Below, piece by piece: positions 37,078 to 48,515 of a stretch of DNA of 64,000 nt. Within the stretch, counting starts at the first letter, position 1, and each line of letters starts with the position of its first letter. The position numbers were made by a program, and so were the translations under genes. The DNA lies in contig NC_049564.1 of assembly GCF_013368755.1 (NCBI RefSeq), positions 2,860,001-2,924,000 of the forward strand, written 5' to 3'. The stretch comes from Talaromyces rugulosus (Eukaryota > Ascomycota > Eurotiomycetes > Eurotiales > Trichocomaceae). Below the pieces are notes generated by a model. The model was not told the origin of the DNA and did no database searches. It saw nothing but the letters and a program-made list of their open reading frames with translations.

Positions 37078-37411
37078 TTTCCATGGTTGGCTGATATTGT
37101 ACCTGACAAACGCAGCATATGTAATGAATATCAATGTGGGGGGTGTTTAATTATATTTAATTTCCAAGTAGACTGGTAACACCAGACCATGGTTCTTTCC
37201 ATTGTTGGTTGACATTGTATGTATGTGTCGATTGATGTAATGAATGGATATTAATAATATGGGGTGTTCACTTATATTTAATCTCCAAGTACATACAACC
37301 AACACGCGGCCGTGGTTCTTTCCGTGGTTAGTTGGTTTTGTATTCGACGTACGTAGTATACATAATGAATATCAATGTAGACAGATCATATTTAATTTCT
37401 AAATACATCAT
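37078..37411. repeat. Three diverged tandem copies of a ~120-bp AT-rich unit
   Basis: Copies begin at TTTCC at 37078, 37196 and 37319. Each shows, in order: TTTCCATGGTTGG-like, a TTGTA segment, TAATGAATATCAATG-like, GGGGTGTT (copies 1 and 2) and ATATTTAATTTCCAAGTA-like. Spacing is 118 and 123 bp. No ORF spans it. Such a structure could be an old minisatellite or nested remnants of a small element. Confidence 0.7.
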
Positions 37412-37825
37412 TGTGGGTTACACTAGTATACTAGATTTGTTCAATGCTCATGTTACATACATAAACACTAGTCTACATGTACAAATTGACGTCGATTTTA
37501 ATGCTATCAGTTGAATACTAGCTTTCAAGCAAATTACACACATATAAGAGACACCTGCACAATAAACCATAATTAAATAACTCACTCCTATAAACTCAAT
37601 ATCAGTACTAAAGCGGCCAGTACCGCTGCATCTCAGGCCCAAGCCCATGACACACAAAAAAAAAATCTAGTCAACCAAACATAAAGATCTCGGTCTTAAC
37701 TCGAGATAATCAGTAATGTACGACGAAGGAAAAGCATTCTATGGTAAATCCGACAAACGCCGCCGATAACTGTAAACGAATTGACAAGTCAATGTCAAAG
37801 CACCATTTTTTGTTTCCTCTCTTCT
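37412..37825. other. dbp2 downstream region
   Basis: 3' UTR and downstream DNA of dbp2. No gene seen. Confidence 0.5.
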
Positions 37826-40311
<2,486 letters not shown>

Positions 40312-40958
40312 AATGTAGTTATGCGGTGCAGATAATGTCCAGGACAAGAAAATAAAACGATGCGCACTTGGTACGCGGTGAGAAATGTGGAAAAGAGAAT
40401 AAACTCAGCGGTCTCAACAAAATTCCCAGTAACGTTGCGATGGAATGGGATGAGAGCAAGAAACAGCGAGGAGACTTGACGAGGATGAAGAGAGATGGAA
40501 GAAAGGCTGAAGAGGGAAAAAAAAAATGAGGAAGGGACGCTAACAAAATATTATTTAATCCGCCCGGCGGCAAAAAATCAGAGCGCTAGTGCCTACAAAA
40601 GCGGTTAGCGTGACGCCAGTGGCAGAACCAGGCGAATGATTGGACGAACATGTAATTTTTTCTCGCCGCCTACAGAAGAATACATTTTCCTGATTGCGAA
40701 GAGAGCCTAAACCGAGGTTATAGGCACCTCATCGAGGCTGTTTTGATAGATAGATAGGATGGTCTCGAATTGTACTGACGACGATAGCTTTTTGCGTTCT
40801 TTCAAGCAGAGCGCATCGCTTTGTATGCCAGAAAGAAGGAATATAGTATTTGGTTTCACCATATATTGGCACACGTGACTACGCGTCGTGACCAGAGCCG
40901 CGCTTAGATAGCCTTCTCTTCAACCCCCCTCACCTCACCATGGGATTCTCCGGCGAGC
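40312..40958. promoter_or_regulatory. Divergent dbp2 / hrq1 promoter
   Basis: 647-bp shared intergenic region. An E-box CACGTG starts at 40873 and an ACGCGT MluI-cell-cycle-type box is at 40881-40886, about 75 bp before the hrq1 ATG. Confidence 0.5.
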
Positions 40959-43900
40959 ATGGCCTTTGCTGTCACATCAGGGATGAAAGGAAAATACAAC
41001 AAGGATAACGACGAAAACGATCACCACAGCACCAATTTCAATGCGCGTATAGACCCCGCATTACTGGCGCTAGACTCCAGCACAGTTACACCATCGGTCG
41101 AGTCGACGGAAACTGCAAAAGGCTACGATGCTCCTCCCCAACCAGCTGGCAAGACCGGTAAAAGGAAGGCTCGCGGGCCAAAAACACCGTCAAAGCCACC
41201 CAGAGTACCGTCAGGTCCTTGGCCGGAGCAGTTCAAAACTCTGTCTCAAACACATCGAGCCCTGAACTTGGTTTACACGTTTTGCTGCACGCGAAAACAT
41301 CTTGCCACCACGCTTGACACGATCAAAGCGGCCGTGCGAGCTCAACTGGGAGGCCGGGAGCTTACCGTGGACGATGTGTCCAGAATAAAAGTTCTCATTC
41401 CGCGCGCAATTCGATTTGAGTATGTCGACGAAGCAGCTCTCGAAGTCATGGGAACCGGCGAAGGTGGGAAAGACGATTACAAATGGCTGAATACAAAAAG
41501 TGCTAGTTTGGGTGGCGGTTTTATTCCCAGTGAAACCGCGAATGACACAACCCATACGCAGTCTTTTAGACAGGACGATCTGAATGAATCAAACCCTGTT
41601 CTATTCTTTGAGTTTGTTGACGAAGATCTCAGGCGACAGGTTCAAAACAGCAAAACGGGTGAACCGGTACGGCCTACTAAGAGACTGAGAAATGACGAGC
41701 TGAAAATGCCCGTCTTTAGTCAAAAGCAAATGCTGGGCTTGATTGAGAAGAGAAACACAAAATTCTCTAATGCAATAGACGCCTTCTTGGTCAAATGCGA
41801 GGATGAAAATGCAGATCCAGTGGAGCGGTTGGAGAATGAGAAAGTGATACCAATTCCACCAACAAAAAACACAGCGAATACTCGTTTTGCACTTGTTCCT
41901 CCAGAGATACCCAAGGAGCGCAAATCGATTGCCGAAATTATAGCTGAAATCAGGGAAAGTGAATGGTACACAGCGCAGATAGTGCCAGAGGGCCACCGGG
42001 TTTTTGATTCGCGATTGGCAGTCGATGGGGACCTGTCCTTTCAACTGTCACAAAATCTTGTCAATGCCCTTTACAATACGAAAGGAATCACCCAGCTATA
42101 TTCGCATCAGGCCGAAGCTATAAACAATATCTACGATGGACATAGCGTCATCGTCTCTACGTCAACAAATTCCGGAAAGTCGTTGATATATCAGATTCCG
42201 ATGCTACACGAACTTGAGAATGATCCAAACAGTCGAGGCATTTATATTTTCCCAACAAAGGCTCTCGCGCAAGATCAAAAGCGTAGTATGAAAGAGTTGC
42301 TGGCCTACATGGATGGTCTGGAGGATATCATTGTCGAAACATTTGATGGAGATACCCTTATGAGCGAGCGGAATACCATTCGCGATGAAGGCCGCATTAT
42401 TTTTACGAACCCTGATATGCTGCATGTCACAATCCTACCGCAGGAAAGTTCGTGGCGGACATTTTTGCAGCATCTCAAATTTGTCGTTGTGGATGAGCTC
42501 CACTCCTACAATGGTCTCTTTGGATCTCATGTCGCCTTCATAATGCGGCGACTACGACGGATTTGTGCGGCTGTAGGCAATCGACATGTGAAATTCATTT
42601 CGTGTTCTGCGACTGTTGCCAACCCAGTGGAGCATATGAAGACCATCTTTGGCGTGGATGATGTTCGCCTAACTGACTTTGACGGCTCTCCGTCTGGCCG
42701 AAAAGAATTTATATGCTGGAATACGCCATTCAAAGATCCACATGATCCCACCTCTGGTAGAGGAGATAGTGTTGCCGAAACAGCAAGGTTATTCTGCCAG
42801 CTGGTCTTGCGCGGTGTCCGGGTCATAGCATTCTGTAGAATCAGAAAGCAGTGCGAGATTGTATTGGCGGCAGTCAAGAATGAATTTCAAGCACTGCAAC
42901 GACCAGAGGTTGGCCAGCTTGTCATGGGTTACCGCGGCGGTTACAGTCCGCAGGATCGACGGCGCATCGAGAAGGAGATGTTCGAAGGCACATTGATGGG
43001 CATCGTGGCAACCAACGCCCTTGAGCTCGGAGTGGATATTGGCTCTCTAGATGCAGTCTTGACTCTGGGGTTTCCCTTTTCAATATCCAATCTGCGGCAA
43101 CAGAGTGGGCGAGCTGGTCGACGAAACAAAGATTCATTAGCCGTCCTCATCGGCGACAGTTTTCCAACAGATCAACACTATATGAGCAACCCAGACGAGA
43201 TTTTTAGTAAACCTGACTGCGAGTTACAAGTGGACTTGACAAATGAGCTCGTGTTAGAGGGTCATGTCCAATGCGCTGCATTCGAAATGCCCCTGAAACC
43301 AGAGGAAGACAAAGCCTATTTTGGCCAACAGTTGGGCGAGTTCGCATCGACCCGTCTTGTCCGAGATGCACTCGGATTTTATCACTGTAATGAGCGATTC
43401 CGGCCCAAACCGTCGCAATACGTGTCAATTCGAGATATGGAAGACAGCACGTTTGCCGTCATCGACATCACTCATAACAGAAACATAGTCTTGGAAGAAG
43501 TCGAAGAATCACGGGCATTCTTCACCATATACGAAGGTGGCATTTTCATGCACCAAGGTTTGACATATGTTGTCAGAGAGCTTAATACCGAGAAACGAAT
43601 TGCCCGCGTAGTCGAAGTACAGGTGGACTGGAACACGCAACAGCGCGATTTCACCGACATCGACCCGGTTGAGACGGAAGCCATCCGACACATCAGCGGC
43701 TCGTCAACGTCACGCGCCTTCTTTGGCGCAATCCAGATCCACGCGGTGGTATACGGATTCTTCAAGATCGACAAGCGCGGACGAGTCCTCGATGCTGTGC
43801 AAGTGGACAACCCGCCTATTGACACATTTACGAAAGGCATGTGGCTCGATGTGCCCAAACAAGCGCTGGAAATTCTTGAGTCTCGCCGTCTCAACATTGC

Positions 43901-44555
43901 AGCTGCCATCCACGCTGCCGAACACGCCGTGCTGTCTCTGCTGCCCACCTTTGTCATCTCTCTGCCCGGCGACGTACGCACCGAATGCAAGGTAGCCAAG
44001 AAAGAACTTGGCAAGAACCTCAAACGCGCCAACGAGTCGTCGTTGGACGGTAGCACTACCAAAATCACCGCCACGAAAAATCAATTCAAGCAACATGGAC
44101 CTGTCAACCGTGATTTCCTCGAACCACCGCGTCGCCAACGCCCCGCCCGATTAACCTTTTACGACGCCAAGGGCGGCTCTTCGGGGTCTGGAATTGCGCT
44201 GAAAGCCTTTGAGTTCATAGATAGCCTGCTGCGGCGCGCCGTCGCGCGCATCGAGAACTGCACCTGCGTCACGCCGCAGGGCTGTGTAGAGTGTGTCTGC
44301 GACGAGCGCTGCAAGGAACGCAATGTCGTCATGAGCAAAGCCGGCGCCACAGTCGTGCTTAAGTGTCTGCTGGGATGGGATATTGATGTTGATGCTCTGC
44401 CTTGGGGCGAGGATTTTGAGGGTGATGAAGGGGGGGGTGAAATCGTGGGCGGTTACGAGACTGTTGTGGTTGCAGAGGAGGTTAGGGGCAGAATTGGTGG
44501 TCAGGTCCGTGTTCATGGAAGAGAAGATGATGGAGATGCTGTTGTGTCAGGTTGA
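40959..44555 (+). CDS. hrq1: RecQ-like superfamily 2 DNA helicase Hrq1
   Basis: 3'-5' DNA helicase of the Hrq1 (RecQ4-like) group, linked in yeasts to interstrand-crosslink repair and genome stability. Intronless, 1198 residues. Basic N-terminal region (KTGKRKARGPKTPSKPP), then an ubiquitin-like or winged N-domain segment. Walker A STNSGKSLIYQIP is near residue 405, the DELH box (VVDELHSYNG) near 509, motif III SCSATVANP near 545, NALELGVDIG near 687 and arginine-finger motif QQSGRAGRR near 713. The C-terminal half holds the Hrq1/DUF1998-type region with a cysteine cluster (CTCVTPQGCVECVCDERC). ATG 40959 is the first in-frame ATG. A stronger-context out-of-frame ATG lies at 40940 (see findings). 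Confidence 0.93.
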   Translation: MAFAVTSGMKGKYNKDNDENDHHSTNFNARIDPALLALDSSTVTPSVESTETAKGYDAPPQPAGKTGKRKARGPKTPSKPPRVPSGPWPEQFKTLSQTHRALNLVYTFCCTRKHLATTLDTIKAAVRAQLGGRELTVDDVSRIKVLIPRAIRFEYVDEAALEVMGTGEGGKDDYKWLNTKSASLGGGFIPSETANDTTHTQSFRQDDLNESNPVLFFEFVDEDLRRQVQNSKTGEPVRPTKRLRNDELKMPVFSQKQMLGLIEKRNTKFSNAIDAFLVKCEDENADPVERLENEKVIPIPPTKNTANTRFALVPPEIPKERKSIAEIIAEIRESEWYTAQIVPEGHRVFDSRLAVDGDLSFQLSQNLVNALYNTKGITQLYSHQAEAINNIYDGHSVIVSTSTNSGKSLIYQIPMLHELENDPNSRGIYIFPTKALAQDQKRSMKELLAYMDGLEDIIVETFDGDTLMSERNTIRDEGRIIFTNPDMLHVTILPQESSWRTFLQHLKFVVVDELHSYNGLFGSHVAFIMRRLRRICAAVGNRHVKFISCSATVANPVEHMKTIFGVDDVRLTDFDGSPSGRKEFICWNTPFKDPHDPTSGRGDSVAETARLFCQLVLRGVRVIAFCRIRKQCEIVLAAVKNEFQALQRPEVGQLVMGYRGGYSPQDRRRIEKEMFEGTLMGIVATNALELGVDIGSLDAVLTLGFPFSISNLRQQSGRAGRRNKDSLAVLIGDSFPTDQHYMSNPDEIFSKPDCELQVDLTNELVLEGHVQCAAFEMPLKPEEDKAYFGQQLGEFASTRLVRDALGFYHCNERFRPKPSQYVSIRDMEDSTFAVIDITHNRNIVLEEVEESRAFFTIYEGGIFMHQGLTYVVRELNTEKRIARVVEVQVDWNTQQRDFTDIDPVETEAIRHISGSSTSRAFFGAIQIHAVVYGFFKIDKRGRVLDAVQVDNPPIDTFTKGMWLDVPKQALEILESRRLNIAAAIHAAEHAVLSLLPTFVISLPGDVRTECKVAKKELGKNLKRANESSLDGSTTKITATKNQFKQHGPVNRDFLEPPRRQRPARLTFYDAKGGSSGSGIALKAFEFIDSLLRRAVARIENCTCVTPQGCVECVCDERCKERNVVMSKAGATVVLKCLLGWDIDVDALPWGEDFEGDEGGGEIVGGYETVVVAEEVRGRIGGQVRVHGREDDGDAVVSG

Positions 44556-44651
44556 GGGCATATTTTTCACGGCTATGATTGACTATAGTGATACCGTGAC
44601 TTGTACTTGCAAAGCGAGGACTATCGAGCTATTTTAGTCGTATCGTCATCA

Positions 44652-45223
44652 CTAGGTTACCTTCTGCCCTTCCTCGTCTCCATTCCCCCTATCTTCAGAT
44701 GGGGAGGTGCCGTAACATTTATGGAAACTAACAAGAGCTCTTTCGTCAGCGACACCGTAGTATTTTGGGAAATATGACTTGGTTCTCTCTGGAGAAACTC
44801 GAACGATTCTCTCAAATGCTCGTTGCTCTAAGATGAATGGATCGTAATCTTCTTTCACTCGGTCAAATAAAGAATAATTTAGAACCTCGGGAAAAGTTCC
44901 GATTAACCCCATGAGCTGTTGATCTCTAACTGGATGGAACTAATGTAGTTTCGTTCTTAGTATCTTGGTCATGTTTAGGATTTGTTCATACCCACTTGTT
45001 TCACTACGAAATGTTGCTCGTCTGCCGTGGCTAGCCACACGGATATCGGATGATTTTTGTCCAACCTTATTGGCCTTTTCGGTTTAAGAATACCGTATTC
45101 ATATGGCTTGGGATTTCTCTGGTTCGTCAACGAAAATGTTGTGTTTGACGCTTGGAGTGCGGTAAATCCACTAAAAAACTCCTTCAGCCAGGAACTAGTT
45201 TCGTTTGAGTGCTGAATTTCCAT
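44652..45223 (-). CDS. Small kinase-N-lobe-like protein (fragment or domain relic)
   Basis: Two exons, 45223-44996 and 44939-44652, joined in frame by a 56-nt intron (GTGGGT...TTAG), give 171 residues. Visible: WLATADEQHFVVKQ, resembling a beta-3 strand with the ATP-contacting lysine, and LEQRAFERI, like the alpha-C glutamate helix, then YFPKYYGV as in hinge-proximal strands of fungal kinase-like proteins. Nothing follows that could be a catalytic loop or DFG. The frame ends at TAG after a charged tail. It may be a truncated copy of a larger fungal kinase-like gene, or a small unknown gene. Function unknown. The splice is the only route that joins both ORFs. Confidence 0.45.
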
Positions 45224-46100
45224 GCCGAATAGGGAATTATTTTCTTTCGATATGAGTGTCCGATAGATAAAAGAGACCTAGTGCCTTATTTGTGCATAGT
45301 TTAGGGATAAGTGAGTCAACCAACTAAAGTACTTAATACAGAGGTTTAAAAAAACTAGTTGACTGTATAACAAGAACTAAACCAAACTAGGACACTCAAC
45401 CCTTGCATCCCATCCTTGCCCTTGCCTTTAGATGATTTGTGACCCCCTCTATCACCGTCTATTTGATCAGTTCAATCAATTCGCTCCCCATTGGATTCTC
45501 TCGGTCAAAGCCAAACAACGCCGCGGCCAACATTGACGTGGAGCCCTGGCCCTTGTTGCGGTGCCTTGAAATCATTTCCCCTTGGATTTACTACCACACT
45601 TCAACTACAACAATGTCGTTTTGAAATAGATCGAAACGTAATTGTGCATTTGAAAAATCTCGGCGAGCCTAGACCGGCTTTGGTCCGGGGCATTTTAACT
45701 CAGATACATCGCTATTATCCAAACCTAGTCATTAGCACTGATAGACTGAATATAGTAAACTGAATAGAGTGTGTCCTTGGGCTTCTTCTTCTTCTTCTTC
45801 TTCTTTCAATGGTGTATAAATACATGTCCACTTCATGCAAAATAGGGTATTCTATATATGCGCTCAACCGAATAATGGCTAGTGAAAAAAAAATAGTAGG
45901 AAAGAGGACTAGGCCCAGAATATAACTGATCTAGACTAGCATGCAACATTTCATAAATGTTCGCGTAGAAAGTTTTTCGTCTCCAAGATAGACATCTTCA
46001 TTAAGCATTGGTATTCATCATAATCCATTTTTAGTATGTCCTTTTGTTTGAACGGCGCCAGGCTGTCCAATTCAAAGCATGAGGTTCATATATTCACTTT
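45224..46100. other. Intergenic, 0.9 kb
   Basis: AT-rich with a (CTT)8 microsatellite at 45782-45805. No gene seen. Confidence 0.55.
45782..45805. repeat. (CTT)8 microsatellite
   Basis: Eight perfect CTT units downstream of the Zn2Cys6 gene. Confidence 0.85.
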
Positions 46101-48515
46101 CTATTGGGGTGCCTGTCCAGATGTCGACGACTGGGCAGGTGATGATCCAGTGAACGTTCCACTCATAGGGCTGCTCTCCTGGCTGCCAACATCGTCAAGA
46201 CGCATCTTCGAGAAGAGGGACTTCATGTCCCGAACATCTTCGCGAATCTGATCTCGCGGGTTGTTCGTCCGTTCTTCTGTCAGAGCCCGGATTTCTTTTA
46301 CCAGATGTGGGCATCCTTCGTCGTCTGGTATCCACCACTGCTGTACTGTCGGATCGGCCCAGAGCTCTCCAAGGCTCTCTCGGACTTTGGGAGCATATAC
46401 ATATCTACAACGGAGTGGTCAGTACTTCAATCTTCAATAGTACACAAGAGACGAAAGAAATTGGCTCACCCGTTTATTTCAAGTCGGGCAATCATCCTCC
46501 GACTCCACATCATGTGCTTCGAATCTCTTGGTAGGAACATGGCGGTGAGAATTAGCCAGTTATGGAAAGCGATGACAGTTCCAACGTCGACTTCAGGCCA
46601 TCTGACTATGCTCTCGGCATGATGACAGATTTGTAACGCGATCTTCTGAAGCTCGGGTCCTTCTGGATGCCCGATACAAATATGTGATTGATATTTGAAC
46701 ATGAGCTCTGTACTAAGCACATCAGCCCAAGCAAAGTTCACCCTCCACATGGAATCTCGGTAGAATCGACAAGGCATGCTTGTATCAAGTACGTCTTCTG
46801 GCCCCTGAAGCGGAACAGCAGGACCGGGCATCGTGATTTCGGGGCAAGTGTCGTATTTTTCTAATACACGATGCAAGAAATCGACAGTCTTCCCTAATTC
46901 CTCAAGTTGTTTCGCGAATTCGTCGTAGGCGACCAGACCGCGAGCAAGCCGCGCAAATAAAGAGGCATAATCCATTGCGAAAAGCCGCGTTCGGGATGAG
47001 ACTAATTTTATCTGGATCTCAACATCATCTGGATTTCGGGCTGCTTGAGCGGCATCATGTTCGTCAATTGCTGTGTACCATTCACGACTGAGGATAGCCT
47101 CGCTGTTGGCAATAAGCCCCGCAACAAGGTCGAATCGGGCGTGCCAGATGAATAGGAAGCGATGGATTTGGTTCTGGGTAATGCTTTGAGGGGTGAGAAT
47201 TTCATGTACTAGAGCATCTGCAGCCTGATGATGATCAACGAGATTGACCCAGTCACCGATAGTTTCCTGAGAAGCATCATCGTCAGCACTTTAAATCATG
47301 CACATAGTACACAAAGAACAAACCTCGAAAGTGGATAGTTGAAGAACAGTCGCGAGCATTGCTTCAGTGTGTATTTCCCCCGAAGCTAGAGACTTTCGAA
47401 GAAGCTGAAGAGACCGGTCATAGTATTTGAGAAACTCATACATCTTTCCGTCAGGCCGTTCAAGACTGTAATGATATGCAGCGAAACCGACAAGCGCATA
47501 TAGGAGTGGTTTGTAGTCTAAGGCCAAGTCAAATAGCGTGCCGCGAAAGAACATGTTACACTCGTGGCTCAGAAAGTAATGATTGTTACTCATCCTCTCC
47601 TGGTGATACCTTAGAAAAAAGCGAATATCTTCTCTGAATCCCCGCGAGCCGTGAAGCTGGGTCAAGTCTCGAGCTGGCTGCTGCGTGAAATGGCTCTTAT
47701 ATCGTAGATCTGAGAGAGGGCTTGATGATTGAGATAGCTGCTGCCAGTCTGAAGCGGGCGATTGTGACTTGGCTTTGCTCATAGAGGATGTTTCTGATGT
47801 TTGCCTGGGCCGAGGCCTGTTCATTGACTGCATGCTTTTCTTTTTGGATATCGATGGCTCTGACGGGCTGCTGAAGGGACCAAAGCTTTCATCTTCGTCC
47901 GGAATCACTTCCAGACCAGCTTCTTCGTCTGAGGAAACGCTCCCTCGGTGTCTACGGGCTTTGGCCGAGCGACCGGACGATTTTGTATTTGGCTGAGCAT
48001 ATTCGCAATCGCGGTTTCCTTTTCGACACCCTGCAACGCATGTCAGTCAAAGGTTGAAACGATAGAGTAGTATAGCACGTACTCTCGCATATTGGCCGAC
48101 CTTCATCGCACTGAAGTTTCTTTAGTGTTAGCTTTGTGCTATTTCTTTGCCTCTCGCAGCGGGGAATTACCTTTATTCGACGGGTGCGACATGTGAGACA
48201 CCCGCTGCGTGTGCGCTTGTGCTTTCGCTGTTCTGAAGCGAGTTGTTGCTGTTGCGATTGCGATTGCGGTTGCTGCTGCAGCGGAGGTTGTTGCGTTTGC
48301 TGCTGTTGTTGCGGCGAGGGTAAACCAACGCCAGCTGCAATATTTGGTTGCTGAATTGGGGTTGAAGTATGCCAGTACGCAAGGCTCTCCGGCACATGGC
48401 CTGATCCTAGTAGCAAAGGATAGGCCGGATAACTATTGGGATTGTGATATTGCATCCCATGATCACCGGGGTAGGAGCTCATAGATGGAGCGGCAGACTG
48501 ATACGGTTGGCTCAT
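46101..48515 (-). CDS. Zn2Cys6 transcription factor with fungal-specific TF domain
   Basis: Five exons, 48515-48171, 48110-48083, 48030-47324, 47266-46470 and 46404-46101, give 726 residues. A Pro/Gln-rich N-terminus (QQQQQTQQPPLQQQ) precedes the zinc cluster CLTCRTRRIK-CDEGRPICE-RCRKGNRDC (C-x2-C-x6-C-x6-C-x2-C-x6-C, residues about 109-135). Its three cysteine pairs are encoded by three different exons, the middle one only 28 nt. A Ser-rich linker follows, then an alpha-helical fungal TF domain (Fungal_trans_2-like) from about residue 200, and a Ser-rich C-terminus ending SSTSGQAPQ. DNA target and pathway cannot be read from sequence. No biosynthetic genes flank it, so it is not a cluster regulator. 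ATG 48515 is the first in-frame ATG. Confidence 0.88.
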
